Positions 30,261 through 40,309 of a stretch of DNA of 64,000 nucleotides are shown here, piece after piece (positions within the stretch are counted from its first letter, which is position 1; each line of letters starts with the position of its first letter). Under the pieces are notes generated by a model. It had not been told where the DNA came from, ran no database searches, and saw nothing but the letters and a program-made list of their open reading frames with translations. The position numbers and the translations under genes were made by a program. Source of the DNA: Clostridium ljungdahlii DSM 13528 (lineage in GTDB: Bacteria; Bacillota; Clostridia; Clostridiales; Clostridiaceae); the NCBI RefSeq assembly GCF_000143685.1, contig NC_014328.1, forward strand, positions 248,001-312,000. The letters run 5' to 3'.

Positions 30261-31064
30261 TTACTTGTGAAATTTAGAAAAAAGTCCATGTTTTTTATTA
30301 TCACCTGAGTCATCCGTAGGATTATTATCTTCAGTTATTACATTCTTTATAAGATCTTTCTGATCTCTAGCTAAATTTTTAATTTTTTGTGATGCTATAG
30401 TAGAGGATGTTACTTCACTGAACCAAGTTATGGAGTCTTCTTCTTTACCTGTACGTCTCATAAGCTCTCCTATAAGATACATTGTAGTAAACTTGTCCAT
30501 ACCGTATATAGGAGAAGGCTCATTATAATATGCATTTTGAAGATTTTCTAATGCCTGGTTTAGAAATTCCATTTCTTTTATTTCGTCTTCCTTAAGTCTG
30601 TACATCCAGGCGATTTTTAAAGAATTCATTGCTTTTTTACTAGATCTAGCATTTATAATGTAATAATTTAAAAGAGATAACTTGTACCTTGTTATAGCTA
30701 AATCTATATCATATACCTCAGGATAATTCTTACTTTTCCACTTAGGGGAGATGTTTTCCCTAATTATGTTTGCATCATAATCACTCAGGTGCTCAAAGTC
30801 ACTTTTCATAGCAGCATAACCACATTCATCACATACCCATACGTCATAAAAATAGGGATTTATAATAGAATATCTTATAAAAAAGTCAGAATCTTTTTTT
30901 AGTATTCTATAAGAAGATTTCTTAATAGCTCTAGCATTAAAATTATTGTCACAAACAGGACATACTACTTTTTTATTGTAAAGCAGTAGTTTTTGCTTTT
31001 CTTCTTCACTTAAGCCATCATCTTCATTTAAACTTTCTAGACCCAAAGAGGTTTTTTTAGACAT
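30261..31064 (-). CDS. DUF2225 family protein
   Basis: 267 residues. Two Cys pairs, CPVC near residue 32 and CDEC near residue 75 (DVWVCDECGYAAM), form a probable zinc ribbon split by a 40-residue insert. The C-terminal part is helical with TPR-like character (about 130-235), followed by a polar tail. It is a common clostridial family of unknown function. ATG 31064 is chosen because AAGGTGG lies eight bases upstream; the earlier ATG adds six residues. Confidence 0.82.
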   Translation of the reverse strand: MSKKTSLGLESLNEDDGLSEEEKQKLLLYNKKVVCPVCDNNFNARAIKKSSYRILKKDSDFFIRYSIINPYFYDVWVCDECGYAAMKSDFEHLSDYDANIIRENISPKWKSKNYPEVYDIDLAITRYKLSLLNYYIINARSSKKAMNSLKIAWMYRLKEDEIKEMEFLNQALENLQNAYYNEPSPIYGMDKFTTMYLIGELMRRTGKEEDSITWFSEVTSSTIASQKIKNLARDQKDLIKNVITEDNNPTDDSGDNKKHGLFSKFHK

Positions 31065-31251
31065 ATCTGTAGCCACCTTCATTATGAATAATATATTATT
31101 TTTACTAATTATTAAGTTATAATATTATTATATCAAAAAAATTATTAAAATTATACTATTAAGTATATGGGAAACATATATACTATATTGAATAATTTAA
31201 ATCTTTGATATAATAATAATGTACCTATATAATTTGTTGGGGGTGATTTGT

Positions 31252-32040
31252 GTGGCAATAGGGGAATGGAAAACATTCTTAATACCATATAGTCAAGCTG
31301 TTGAAGAGCTAAAAGTAAAATTTAAAAGTATAAGAAAAGAATATAGAAAAAGGAATGAATACTCACCAATAGAATTTGTTACTGGAAGAGTAAAAGAGAT
31401 ATCTAGCATATTAGAGAAAGCCAATAAGTTCAATATACCTCTTGACAGAATAGGTTATGAGATGGAAGATATAGCTGGTATTAGAGTTATGTGTCAGTTT
31501 GTAGATGATATAGAAAAGGTAGTTGAGATAATAAGAAATAGGAAAGACATGAGTATAATGTATGAAAAAGATTATGTATCTAATGTGAAGGAAAGTGGAT
31601 ATAGGAGCTACCATGTAATAATTAAATATCCTGTTAATATGGCAGAGGGTGAGAAAGAAATACTAGCTGAGTTTCAGATAAGGACTCTTGCCATGAATTT
31701 TTGGGCTACTATAGAGCACTCGCTGAACTACAAATATAAGCAGGACATACCTGGTGGAATAAAATTAAAACTTAAGAGTGCGGCAGATGCAGCTTTCCAG
31801 CTTGATCAACAGATGCTTGAGATCAAGGATGAAATAAAGGATGCTCAAAAGTTATTTGAAGTAAAGTCAAGCTTGGTTTCTGATATAATGAACAATATAC
31901 TTACGATGTCTTCTATGGGAAAATTAAGCGAATCAACTAGATATCAAGTCCAATTAAATAGTTTAATTGAAGAGGGAGAAGTGTCTGAACTTGTAAGCTT
32001 ACTCCGCTCTACAGAAAAGTTACTTCAAATGTACAAATAG
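31252..32040 (+). CDS. Small alarmone synthetase, RelA/SpoT domain (RelQ-like)
   Basis: Makes (p)ppGpp from GTP or GDP and ATP, without the hydrolase or regulatory domains of long Rel proteins. It has 262 residues. Synthetase-domain marks are PIEFVTGRVKEISSILEKA, DIAGIRVMCQFVDDI, ESGYRSYHVIIKYP and the acidic catalytic segment AEFQIRTLAMNFWATIEHS. A helical C-terminal tail (about 185-262) resembles that used for tetramerisation in RelQ. GTG 31252 has GGGGG eight bases upstream. It stands alone. Confidence 0.9.
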   Translation: MAIGEWKTFLIPYSQAVEELKVKFKSIRKEYRKRNEYSPIEFVTGRVKEISSILEKANKFNIPLDRIGYEMEDIAGIRVMCQFVDDIEKVVEIIRNRKDMSIMYEKDYVSNVKESGYRSYHVIIKYPVNMAEGEKEILAEFQIRTLAMNFWATIEHSLNYKYKQDIPGGIKLKLKSAADAAFQLDQQMLEIKDEIKDAQKLFEVKSSLVSDIMNNILTMSSMGKLSESTRYQVQLNSLIEEGEVSELVSLLRSTEKLLQMYK

Positions 32041-32110
32041 CTGTCATATTACAATTCAGTTGCAGGTTTTAGCTAAAACTAGCAACTGAAATTAGTAATG
32101 ACAGCTATTT
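32035..32110. terminator. Long perfect-ended inverted repeat, probable bidirectional terminator
   Basis: AAATAGCTGTCAT (32035) is repeated as ATGACAGCTATTT (32098-32110), and inner parts also pair (TTCAGTTGC with GCAACTGAA). The left arm contains the stop codon of the alarmone synthetase. Convergent leuS ends at 32119. The flanks are A-rich and T-rich, so either strand could terminate. Confidence 0.75.
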
Positions 32111-32118
32111 ACATATTG

Positions 32119-34551
32119 TTATTTTGCTACTATATTTACAAGTCTGCCTTTTACAACTATGACTTTCTTTATATCTTTACCGTCTAAAAGGGATTTGATA
32201 TGTTCATTAGAAAGAGATAACTCTTTTATCTGGTCTTCTTTCAAGTTCGTGGATACGTTTATTTTAGCTTTGATTTTACCATTTATCTGAATGGCTATTT
32301 CTGCCTCGTCTCTTATAAGTGCATTGGGTTCGAAATCGGGCCATTTTTCATTAAATATGGAATAGCTTTTTCCTAGAGATTCCCATTGTTCTTCTGCAAA
32401 GTGAGGTGCAAAAGGTGCTATGATTTTTACAAAATCAATTACAGTATCTTTTAGCAGCGATATATTTTTATCTTTTTGCTGAATGTACTTCGAAAGTGCA
32501 TTTGTAAATTCCATAATTCTAGCTATAGATGTATTAAATTGAAATTTATTAGCATCCTCTGATACAGATTTGATTGAAAAGTTCCTTGTATAGTTAAGTT
32601 CTTTTTCCGCAGCATCCATAGAAGTTTTTCCGGTATCCCCACTTTCTATAATTTCTTTTACAGAAGAGATAGTTCTTTCAATTCTATCTACAAATTTACT
32701 TATGGATTTAATTCCGTCGTCGTTCCAAGCTCCACCTTCGCTGTAGTCAAATCCAAACATCAAATACATTCTAAATACGTCAGAACCGTATTCTTGTATG
32801 CAGTCATCTGGAGATATGGTATTTCCCTTTGATTTACTCATTTTTTGACCATCAGGACCAAGTATTATACCTTGATGTCTAAGAGATAGGAAAGGTTCGT
32901 CAAAGTCTAAGAATCCCATATCCCTAAGAGCTTTAGTAATAAATCGGGCATACAGAAGATGCATGCAAGCATGTTCAGGTCCGCCTACGTACATGTCTAC
33001 TGGAAGCATTTTATCTATTTTAGCTTTATCAAAAGGTTTTTCACTGTTTTTGTTGTCAACATATCTTAAGTAATACCAGGAAGAACATACAAATGTGTCT
33101 AAAGTATCGGCTTCTCTTTTGGCAGGACCTCCGCAGCAAGGGCATGTAGTATTCATGAATTCTTCTGATTTTAAAAGAGGAGACTTACCATCAGGAGAAA
33201 ATTCTACATTATAAGGGAGTTCAACTGGCAGTTGATCTTCTGGTACAGGAACTATTCCACATTTTTCGCAATATACTATAGGAATAGGAGTTCCCCAGTA
33301 TCTCTGTCTTGAAATTAACCAGTCTCTTAGTCTGTAATTTACTTTTCCAGATCCTAATCCCATACTTTCAAGTTTTTTAGTTACAGCTTCTTTGCCTTCT
33401 TTTGTAGTTAGACCATTGAATTCACCGCTATTTATCATCTTGCCATGTTCTACATAAGGTAAGGAATCTCCACCTTCTATAACTCTTTCAATAGGTAACT
33501 TATATTTTGTTGCAAATGCAAAGTCTCTTTCATCGTGGGCAGGAACTGCCATTACGGCACCAGTACCATAAGTATTTAGTACATAATCTCCTATCCATAT
33601 AGGAACTTTCCTACCATTTATAGGATTTATAGCATAAGAACCACTGAATACACCAGTTTTTTCTCTTGTAATTGATTGTCTTTCGATTTCACTTTGTTTC
33701 TTAGCTGATTCTTTATATTTTTCTACTTCATCTTTGTATTCTTCTTTGGTTAATTTATCAACTAAGGTATTTTCAGGTGATAAAACTACATAAGTAACAC
33801 CAAATAAGGTATCAACTCTTGTGGTAAATACACTGAACTCAATATCGGAATCTGCTACTTTAAAAGTTACATTTGTACCGGTGGATTTACCTATCCAATG
33901 TCTTTGCATAGCTTTTGTTTTTTCTGGCCAATCCAGTTTATCTAGGCACTGAAGAAGTTCTTCTGAATAATCTGTAATTTTGAAGAACCATTGAGTTAAA
34001 TCCTTTTTAGTTGCCTCGGTACCACATCTTTCACAAAATCCATCTTGTACCTGTTCATTTGCAAGTACTGTTTTACAACTAGGGCACCAGTTTACAGGGG
34101 CATTTTTTCTATAAGCTAAACCATGTTTATATAATTGCAAAAATAACCACTGATTCCATTTATAATATTCAGGACGACAGGTAATTACTTCGTTTTCCCA
34201 GTTGAACATTGCACCCATAGACTTAAGTTGTTTTTCCATAGTAGCTATATTTTTTTCTGTGGAATCACTTGGGTGTATTCCAGTTTTAATAGCATAGTTT
34301 TCTGCAGGAAGACCAAAAGAATCAAAACCCATTGGTTGGAACACATTATATCCCTGCATTTTCTTAAGTCTTGCCCAGGAGTCTACAGGAGCATAGTTAA
34401 ACCAATGTCCTGCATGAAGTTTACTACCTGAAGGGTAGGAGAACATCTCCAGTACATATAATTTTTTATCTAAATTGTTATCGTCAAATTTATAAAGTGA
34501 TGTTTCTTCCCATTTTGCTTGCCATTTTTTATCAGTTTCGATACTGTACAT
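32119..34551 (-). CDS. leuS: Leucyl-tRNA synthetase
   Basis: Class I synthetase charging tRNA-Leu. The 810 residues match bacterial LeuRS. The HIGH motif appears as HAGH ([13 protein letters not shown]). The zinc-binding CPSC...CERC lies near residue 160, the editing domain has the Thr-rich [19 protein letters not shown], and the catalytic KMSKS is exact ([10 protein letters not shown]) near residue 575. It is transcribed on the minus strand behind a T-box leader with a leucine (CTC) specifier, so it responds to uncharged tRNA-Leu. Confidence 0.98.
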   Translation of the reverse strand: MYSIETDKKWQAKWEETSLYKFDDNNLDKKLYVLEMFSYPSGSKLHAGHWFNYAPVDSWARLKKMQGYNVFQPMGFDSFGLPAENYAIKTGIHPSDSTEKNIATMEKQLKSMGAMFNWENEVITCRPEYYKWNQWLFLQLYKHGLAYRKNAPVNWCPSCKTVLANEQVQDGFCERCGTEATKKDLTQWFFKITDYSEELLQCLDKLDWPEKTKAMQRHWIGKSTGTNVTFKVADSDIEFSVFTTRVDTLFGVTYVVLSPENTLVDKLTKEEYKDEVEKYKESAKKQSEIERQSITREKTGVFSGSYAINPINGRKVPIWIGDYVLNTYGTGAVMAVPAHDERDFAFATKYKLPIERVIEGGDSLPYVEHGKMINSGEFNGLTTKEGKEAVTKKLESMGLGSGKVNYRLRDWLISRQRYWGTPIPIVYCEKCGIVPVPEDQLPVELPYNVEFSPDGKSPLLKSEEFMNTTCPCCGGPAKREADTLDTFVCSSWYYLRYVDNKNSEKPFDKAKIDKMLPVDMYVGGPEHACMHLLYARFITKALRDMGFLDFDEPFLSLRHQGIILGPDGQKMSKSKGNTISPDDCIQEYGSDVFRMYLMFGFDYSEGGAWNDDGIKSISKFVDRIERTISSVKEIIESGDTGKTSMDAAEKELNYTRNFSIKSVSEDANKFQFNTSIARIMEFTNALSKYIQQKDKNISLLKDTVIDFVKIIAPFAPHFAEEQWESLGKSYSIFNEKWPDFEPNALIRDEAEIAIQINGKIKAKINVSTNLKEDQIKELSLSNEHIKSLLDGKDIKKVIVVKGRLVNIVAK

Positions 34552-34648
34552 AATATCTTCTCCTTTATTTGTAATTTAATATAGCCTTTACGCTTTTGTA
34601 AGCTAAGAAGTCTAGTAGAATTGTGGTGTTTATTTGTTGCTAGAATAT

Positions 34649-34886
34649 AAAAAAATCCCTCATCTCTTAAAATCAAGAGACGAAAGATTTAACTTCCGCG
34701 GTACCACTCTAATTAAACCTATAAACTGGTTTCACTCAAAAAATAACGGTTCATACCGTATCTGATTTTCTTCAGATAAGCTCCTAAGGTGAGTTCGCAT
34801 TCTGTTCACACTGTTTTTCACCTAACAACAGCTCTCTTTAGTGATACAAATACTACTGTTCCTTTTTCAAAGCCAAATATTGGTTT
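34649..34886 (-). promoter_or_regulatory. T-box leader of leuS
   Basis: Reading the minus strand, the leader has stem I with AGAGAG, then GAA-CTC-ACC followed by TTAGGAGC; the specifier CTC (34801-34803) is a leucine codon. The T-box TGGTACCGCGG (34696-34706) is exact. A terminator hairpin ending in a T run lies at 34649-34690. Binding of uncharged tRNA-Leu stabilises the antiterminator and allows leuS transcription. Confidence 0.96.
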
Positions 34887-34895
34887 ATTTTTTAT

Positions 34896-34923
34896 TTTAT
34901 AATATTAAACAGTTTTCTGTCAA
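34896..34923 (-). promoter_or_regulatory. Promoter of the leuS T-box transcript
   Basis: On the minus strand, consensus TTGACA (34918-34923) and TATAAA (34896-34901) are 16 bases apart, just upstream of the T-box leader. Confidence 0.75.
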
Positions 34924-34980
34924 GAATTTATTTTTAAATTTTATTTTAAAAAAGAACTCCTAAAATAAAGAGTTCTCTCT

Positions 34981-35055
34981 TGGCTGCCCATGCTGGACTC
35001 GAACCAACACATACCTGTTCCAGAGACAGGTGCCTTACCATTTGGCGAATGGGCA
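34981..35055 (-). tRNA. tRNA-Gln (anticodon CTG)
   Basis: 75-nt cloverleaf on the minus strand with encoded CCA. The acceptor TGCCCAT pairs with ATGGGCA; the anticodon stem CCTGT/ACAGG encloses loop CTCTGGA. The GGTTCGAGTCC T arm is canonical. Confidence 0.95.
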
Positions 35056-35131
35056 CTGTTATGTAAATCTCAACAATAAACATTATATCACCATAAATTC
35101 ATATGTCAATAGTTTATTATTAAATACAATA

Positions 35132-35650
35132 CTATTTTATTATTTTTAAGATATATCTGTTAACATAATTTATAAATAAGGTTAATAGATAGTCATATAT
35201 TACAAAAGCTATTTCAGTACCTAATACAATTAAATAAGGACTTATTTTTATTTTTAAAAGACCGGGGAAAAATAGACTGTAGAGTAAAAATAGTACTAAT
35301 AAACATATATTAAAAAAAGCAAGTTTTAATATAATTTCAAGAGGTAATTTCCTGAGTTTCTCAACAAGGTATTTTATTAATCCATAGAGACCAAAAAATA
35401 CTATGTAGGAAAGCACTGTGATTTTAAACCCACATATTAAAAGCGATAGTAAGGAAGTAGCTGCATAAATAGTAATAGCATTTTTGTAACCTGTAACAAG
35501 CACGGATAATGGTATGATAAAAGAAGCTAAAGCCAGAAGAGAAGCCTTATTTACTGGCACTATGCCACTTAAGTATACTAAAATAACTCCTAAGGTAGTT
35601 AAAAAACCTCCTTTAGTTATATTGGAGGTTTTATTTTGAGCTTTTGTCAT
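35132..35650 (-). CDS. Small integral membrane protein, unknown function
   Basis: 172 residues, mostly hydrophobic, with about five or six membrane segments, a Lys-rich loop near the middle (EKLRKLPLEI) and a basic tail. I do not recognise the family. It starts at ATG 35650 with GAGGTGGG upstream, and a short gap separates it from the J-domain gene with which it is probably co-transcribed. Confidence 0.6.
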   Translation of the reverse strand: MTKAQNKTSNITKGGFLTTLGVILVYLSGIVPVNKASLLALASFIIPLSVLVTGYKNAITIYAATSLLSLLICGFKITVLSYIVFFGLYGLIKYLVEKLRKLPLEIILKLAFFNICLLVLFLLYSLFFPGLLKIKISPYLIVLGTEIAFVIYDYLLTLFINYVNRYILKIIK

Positions 35651-35681
35651 TGATACCCACCTCTTTTTTAGATTGATAGTT

Positions 35682-36263
35682 TTAGCAATTTCCACCTCCA
35701 CATAAGCAGTCTAAACAATATAATGTAGCACAGATGTTACATATGTCAGGGTCTCTTCTCCTGTTGTCATAATAAGGTTGTCTATAGGAATTATTCATAC
35801 CTCTTAACTTGTTTAATGCCTCTTGATATTTAAAATTATTTGGATCAAGACTGCAGGCGGTGCTTAAATTAGTGCTAGCCTGGTCATACCAGCCCTTTCT
35901 AGTGTTTAAAATCCCCATGAGGTAGTGCCATTCTGCATCTCTTGTGTTTATTCCCATAAGTTTTGATTCTGCACTACTTAAATTCCCATTATAAATATCA
36001 TTTTCTATAGACTGATATGTGCTAGAATTGCTGCCAGTATAGGTATTACCACTTCCATTATTATATGTATTTGTTCCTTCATTTTTCATCAAATAGTCGT
36101 AGGCTTCATTTATGTCTCTCATTTTATCCTCGGCTAAATCCTTAAGTGGATTGTTACCATACTGATCAGGATGATATTTCTTAGCTAAGGTTCTATAAGC
36201 CTTTTTTATTTCATCTTTTGAAGCATTTTCATTTATTTCAAGTACTTCATATGGATTTTTCAT
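35682..36263 (-). CDS. J-domain protein with Cys-rich tail
   Basis: 193 residues. An N-terminal J domain (about 1-70) has the HPD tripeptide in [11 protein letters not shown] needed to stimulate Hsp70/DnaK. Then an Asn/Ser/Gly/Thr linker and a short helical TPR-like part ([19 protein letters not shown]). The tail holds seven-odd Cys-spaced residues ([19 protein letters not shown]), possibly a metal site. It lacks the DnaJ zinc-finger and substrate domains, so it is a specialised co-chaperone. It overlaps the DUF5685 gene by 17 bases; together with the membrane protein and CYTH genes it forms one minus-strand run. Confidence 0.85.
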   Translation of the reverse strand: MKNPYEVLEINENASKDEIKKAYRTLAKKYHPDQYGNNPLKDLAEDKMRDINEAYDYLMKNEGTNTYNNGSGNTYTGSNSSTYQSIENDIYNGNLSSAESKLMGINTRDAEWHYLMGILNTRKGWYDQASTNLSTACSLDPNNFKYQEALNKLRGMNNSYRQPYYDNRRRDPDICNICATLYCLDCLCGGGNC

Positions 36264-37125
36264 CTTTGTAAACACCCCTTTTAAAAACTTTATCCATCTT
36301 ATCTAAAAGTCCATATTGTAATATATTGTGTAGTAATTCTTTATTCTTTTTTATAGGAAGTTTTTCAAAAGTATTCATGCACTGTGCAGCACAAGTACCT
36401 AAAATGAAATCAATTCTACCTTCTATTTTTTTAGAAAATCTTTCATAGCTTAAATTTTCCACATTAAAACATTTATTTAAAACATTAAATTTTCCCTTTG
36501 ACATATCATCATGTAAGTCATCTAAAGCATCTATAATATATATCCATTTACCAAGGTTATATCCAAGAAAATACAGTTCCTCTTTAAATTTTTCATACTT
36601 AAAAGAACTTAATATAAATCCAGTAAGGTGTGCAAAAGGATGAGATATCATATCTATGGATTTATTATTAGTTTTCTTTTCAAGTTCATAAAGATTACTC
36701 AAATTTTCTTTTATATGTATGAAAACTTTTTTATAATTTTCATCTGTTTTGCTAAAGTATGTTTTGAGACAAATCGAAAATATTTTGCTTTTCAAAGAAT
36801 GGTCGTCGACTGTGTCATCTAAAAGTTTGAAATAACTTAGGTATATATTGCAAAAAGCTGCATATTTCAGAGAATCATTGTCCTTTAAAAAAATTTTTTC
36901 TTGCAGAGGATGAAGGATACATCTTTTTTTTACATAAGTTTGTTCACCAGTTCCTAAAGAGTCTAAAAGCAGCGCAAGAAAAGTCATGTCATAATTTAGA
37001 GAGATCCTGGGAACATTCCCAATGTTATATTTTATAGACCTGCATAATCCGCAATAATAAGCTTTAAATTTTTCATAATCTTTTATTTTAAGCTCCATTT
37101 TGTATGGAGTTACATAACCAAACAT
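36247..37125 (-). CDS. DUF5685-type protein with Asp-rich motifs
   Basis: 292 residues, almost all helical. Two Asp-rich motifs are seen: [12 protein letters not shown] near residue 100 and [16 protein letters not shown] near residue 200, in the setting [17 protein letters not shown]. This resembles the paired DxxxD motifs of head-to-head prenyl synthases (squalene/phytoene synthase), although overall similarity is weak by eye. N-terminal CGLC (about 25-28) could bind metal. Function is unknown; I would not call it a prenyl synthase without a structure comparison. It lies just downstream of the CYTH gene (8 bases). Confidence 0.7.
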   Translation of the reverse strand: MFGYVTPYKMELKIKDYEKFKAYYCGLCRSIKYNIGNVPRISLNYDMTFLALLLDSLGTGEQTYVKKRCILHPLQEKIFLKDNDSLKYAAFCNIYLSYFKLLDDTVDDHSLKSKIFSICLKTYFSKTDENYKKVFIHIKENLSNLYELEKKTNNKSIDMISHPFAHLTGFILSSFKYEKFKEELYFLGYNLGKWIYIIDALDDLHDDMSKGKFNVLNKCFNVENLSYERFSKKIEGRIDFILGTCAAQCMNTFEKLPIKKNKELLHNILQYGLLDKMDKVFKRGVYKDEKSI

Positions 37126-37133
37126 AGATTCTC

Positions 37134-37673
37134 CTATTTTTCATTTAATATTTCATATATGGTTTTGGAGGTAGTATCTTTTATGGAATATCCAAGCAAT
37201 TCTACCAGTTCATTTAATTCACTATCACTTTTAGTTTCTATTTCTATATAAGGGAAAGGACAGAAGGATGTATCATTTATGTCTATTTCAATTAAGCTGT
37301 TTTTATATCTGTAACTTTCCCGGTACTTTTTTATGGCTTGAAGTAAGTTTAGTCCAAGTGATCTAAATATTCTTTTACCTGCTTCTGCATCAAGTATTTC
37401 AGTTTCATTTTCTTCCATTACTTTATATTTTTCTTGACTTAAAAGTTTTTTAGTAGTCATGTAAAAATGATTTGAATTGTGGAGTAGATCTTCTACAACT
37501 CTTATTCTAGCATAACCTTTATTTTTTATGAGACGTCCATCTTTAAAGTCATATATATAATTTGTTTGATTTTCCATTTTAACATTTATAGCTTTCATCT
37601 GTTTTAGTTTTAATCTTATATGATCAGGATCTATTTTTATTATTCTTGTTTCGCATTCTTCCAAAGAATTCAC
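37134..37673 (-). CDS. CYTH domain protein
   Basis: 179 residues of the CYTH family (adenylate cyclase CyaB / thiamine triphosphatase / tripolyphosphatase fold). The N-terminal acidic signature ExExK is present as E-C-E-T-R (Arg in place of Lys), then ARIRVVED, FYMTTKK, KKYRESYRY and the late IEIDIND...YIEIE strands that line the beta-tunnel. The likely reaction is hydrolysis of a triphosphate compound using divalent metal, but the substrate is not known. It heads the four-gene minus-strand run down to 35132. Confidence 0.8.
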   Translation of the reverse strand: MNSLEECETRIIKIDPDHIRLKLKQMKAINVKMENQTNYIYDFKDGRLIKNKGYARIRVVEDLLHNSNHFYMTTKKLLSQEKYKVMEENETEILDAEAGKRIFRSLGLNLLQAIKKYRESYRYKNSLIEIDINDTSFCPFPYIEIETKSDSELNELVELLGYSIKDTTSKTIYEILNEK

Positions 37674-37742
37674 TCCCTATGAAAAACTATTGTTATTTTG
37701 AATTATACCATAAAAGTTAATATCTAAAGGTTAAATTAATAA

Positions 37743-37790
37743 AAATTTAATAAGAGGCTTCCTTAAACCTAATAAGGAAGCCTCTTATTT
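37743..37790 (-). terminator. Terminator after fba
   Basis: Fifteen-base-pair stem (37751-37765 with 37773-37787) with A/T-rich tails on both sides; it ends the fba transcript on the minus strand. Confidence 0.9.
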
Positions 37791-37791
37791 T

Positions 37792-38724
37792 TTATTTTAA
37801 GGAATTTGCAGAACCAAGAACATTATCTATTTTGTATTCTACTACTTTTTGTATTTCATCTCTTCCTGCACCTAAGTATTTTCTTGGATCGAAAACTTCT
37901 GGTTTATCTCCAAAAGTTTTTCTCACAGCAGCAGTCATAGCTAATCTCAAGTCAGTATCCATGTTTATTTTACATACAGCCATTGAAGAAGCTTTTCTAA
38001 GCATATCTATTGGTATTCCTTTAGCACCAGCTAAATTTCCTCCATACTTATTGCAAGTTGCTACTGCTTCTTGATCTACAGCTGAAGCACCATGAAGTAC
38101 TATAGGGAAGTTTGGAAGTTTTTCCTGAACTTTTTCAAGTATGTCAAATCTTAATTTAGGTTTGAAGTTTGGCGGGAACTTGAATGCACCATGGGAAGTA
38201 CCTATAGCTATAGCTAGGGAATCTATACCAGTTCTATTTACAAAATCTTCTGCTTGATCTGGATCAGTATATATATGTTCTGCGGCAGATACATCATCTT
38301 CTATTCCAGCAAGTACACCAAGCTCTGCTTCCACTACTACTCCGTGGTCATGAGCATATTTTGCAACTTCCTGAGTTTTTGCTACATTTTCTTCATAATC
38401 AAAATGTGAGCCATCAAACATTACTGAAGTAAAACCATTCTCTACACACAGTTTTACAGTTTCAAAATCAGGACCATGATCTAAGTGAAGTGCAAGGTCA
38501 ATACCTGTTTCTTCTATTGCAGCGTCTACCATGGCTTTTAAATATTTAGGACCTGCATACTTTATTGCACCTGCTGAACATTGCAAAATAACAGCAGAGT
38601 TTTTAGCCTTTGCTCCATTAACTACACCTTGAATTATCTCCATATTATTAATATTAAAAGCGCCTATTGAATATTTTCCTTCATAAGCTTTTTTGAACAT
38701 GTTTTTAGTAGTAACTAATGCCAT
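37792..38724 (-). CDS. fba: Class II fructose-bisphosphate aldolase
   Basis: Zinc enzyme of glycolysis and gluconeogenesis, splitting fructose 1,6-bisphosphate into the two triose phosphates. The 310 residues contain the class II marks: LHLDHGPD with a zinc His near residue 84, VMFDGSHFDYEENV, VVEAELGVLAG, and VLHGASAV with the phosphate-binding Gly/Ser. The start at 38724 has GGAAGGTGG six bases upstream; an earlier start would add six residues. Single gene with its own terminator. Confidence 0.96.
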   Translation of the reverse strand: MALVTTKNMFKKAYEGKYSIGAFNINNMEIIQGVVNGAKAKNSAVILQCSAGAIKYAGPKYLKAMVDAAIEETGIDLALHLDHGPDFETVKLCVENGFTSVMFDGSHFDYEENVAKTQEVAKYAHDHGVVVEAELGVLAGIEDDVSAAEHIYTDPDQAEDFVNRTGIDSLAIAIGTSHGAFKFPPNFKPKLRFDILEKVQEKLPNFPIVLHGASAVDQEAVATCNKYGGNLAGAKGIPIDMLRKASSMAVCKINMDTDLRLAMTAAVRKTFGDKPEVFDPRKYLGAGRDEIQKVVEYKIDNVLGSANSLK

Positions 38725-39063
38725 TATTATTCCACCTTCCAATATAATATTTTATAGCTATAATATAGGGATTCTAAGTGAAAGCTAGATGTATACACAT
38801 GGATATATTATAAGCAATTCAGTTTATTCTTGTGTCTTATTAATATAAGAATAAAAGTTTTTTACATATAAATCTATAAGTTTAAGTTATGAACCCTATA
38901 TAAAGTTTTTAAAGTTATGGACAAACTTATTTTTCGAACATTTTTACAATATTCGCTAGTTAAGTCTAAAGGTACTAAACGTACAATTACAGTATATCAG
39001 AAGTAAATAGTTTTTACCATAAATACAATATCGAATATATGGAATTTAAATAGAAAATTGCAT
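38725..39063. other. Gene-free region upstream of fba
   Basis: About 340 bases of AT-rich DNA holding the fba promoter region. The only structure seen is a pair ATAAGTTT/AAACTTAT around 38877-38930 and the 15-mer CGAACATTTTTACAA at 38935, identical to one at 52150. No ORF or riboswitch is recognised. Confidence 0.5.
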
Positions 39064-39444
39064 TTAAAATAGATTTTGGATGTTTAGTTGCTCCATTTTC
39101 AGTATATGATGCAGCAAATTTTTTATTACATTTATAGAGGCTAGGGATTCTTCTCCATTTCTATATGTTATATGCTGCATTAATTTCCATAACTCACTGT
39201 TTATATTGTCTATTTCATTATGATTTGAAAAAATTGATACCTTTGGTGAATATTTTTCCCACTGAATCATGAAATTCTCATAATTTTTACGGGCTTCATT
39301 CCAGGAATTTGATTCAATAGATTTTTCTATTTTTATGTTTGAACTTTCTAATTTACTACATATTGTATTTAAATATTGTATTGAAAATAGTATAGATAAC
39401 ATCATCAATATGAATATGGTAAAAGATGTTATAGAACTTTTCAT
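39064..39444 (-). CDS. DUF4363 family protein
   Basis: 126 residues with one N-terminal membrane anchor (about 5-25) and a helical extracytoplasmic part, charged and coiled-coil-like (SNIKIEKSIESNSWNEARKN). DUF4363 genes are commonly partnered with DUF421 genes in spore formers, as here, with a 4-base ATGA overlap. Function is unknown; a role at the spore or cell envelope is inferred from the partner. Confidence 0.78.
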   Translation of the reverse strand: MKSSITSFTIFILMMLSILFSIQYLNTICSKLESSNIKIEKSIESNSWNEARKNYENFMIQWEKYSPKVSIFSNHNEIDNINSELWKLMQHITYRNGEESLASINVIKNLLHHILKMEQLNIQNLF

Positions 39445-40136
39445 TTAATCACATCCTGTGTATTTTTTTCTTTTAGTTGGTAATAAAATTTCCCTTTTGA
39501 ATCGAGTAAAGCTACTAATATATTTTTTGTAGAAACTATGCTGTTTTTCTTCATCATTTGTTTGAGCCAAGCTTCATCTTTTTTTGCTATAATCAAGTTT
39601 TTGAAGTTTATTTTACCATCCATTATGAGTGTTATGGGTAGTACATCTTGAGAAGGTTTTATTTTTAAATCTGTTTTAGTTACAGGGGTAAGTTCGGTTT
39701 TAGGTATAACAGAAAGTTGGCCACTGGTTTCAAGTATGGCATATTCTACATCGGATAAATTGTAATATCCCTGCATTCTCAGTTCTTCCATTAAATCATT
39801 TATATTGAATTTTTCGTCCTTTAATTTTTTTAAGTCCAGCTTTCCCTTATCAATTAGTATGGTTGGTTTTCCACTAAAAAATAATCTTATTTTTTCACTC
39901 TTAAGCTGAAGTAACGCTAAAAGAGTTTGTAAAGTCAAAAGAGTTATTATTGGAATTATACCGTGAATTATAGAAATTCTGGTATCTTGCATTGGAAGAG
40001 AAGCCAATTCGGATATCATTATTGCTACAGCTAATTCAAAAGGTTCCATTTCACCTATCTGTTTTTTTCCCATAAGCCTCATGGATATTACAACTAGTAA
40101 ATATAAGATAATAGTTCTAAAAAGTACTATGAACAT
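39441..40136 (-). CDS. DUF421 (YetF-type) membrane protein
   Basis: 231 residues. Three N-terminal membrane segments include the family stretch MRLMGKKQIGEMEPFELAVAIMISELASLP; a cytoplasmic-type domain follows (PTILIDKGKLDLKKL, NINDLMEELRMQGYYNLSDVEYAILETSG, which is diagnostic), and then a second alpha/beta domain. Bacillus relatives (YetF and others) are spore or vegetative membrane proteins of unclear function. ATG 40136 follows GAAGGGTGG. It overlaps DUF4363 by four bases, so one operon. Confidence 0.9.
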   Translation of the reverse strand: MFIVLFRTIILYLLVVISMRLMGKKQIGEMEPFELAVAIMISELASLPMQDTRISIIHGIIPIITLLTLQTLLALLQLKSEKIRLFFSGKPTILIDKGKLDLKKLKDEKFNINDLMEELRMQGYYNLSDVEYAILETSGQLSVIPKTELTPVTKTDLKIKPSQDVLPITLIMDGKINFKNLIIAKKDEAWLKQMMKKNSIVSTKNILVALLDSKGKFYYQLKEKNTQDVIK

Positions 40137-40309
40137 AAAATACCACCCTTCAAGTTCCAAATTATATATTGAAAATATATATCTATTTATATATTTACAT
40201 TAATACAAAAAAATATAAGTAAAAACGAGAACATTTTAGAATAAATATGAAGTATAATGATAGTAGCACTTAATTTAGTAAGATATTTAAGTCAAAGGGG
40301 ATGAATTAT

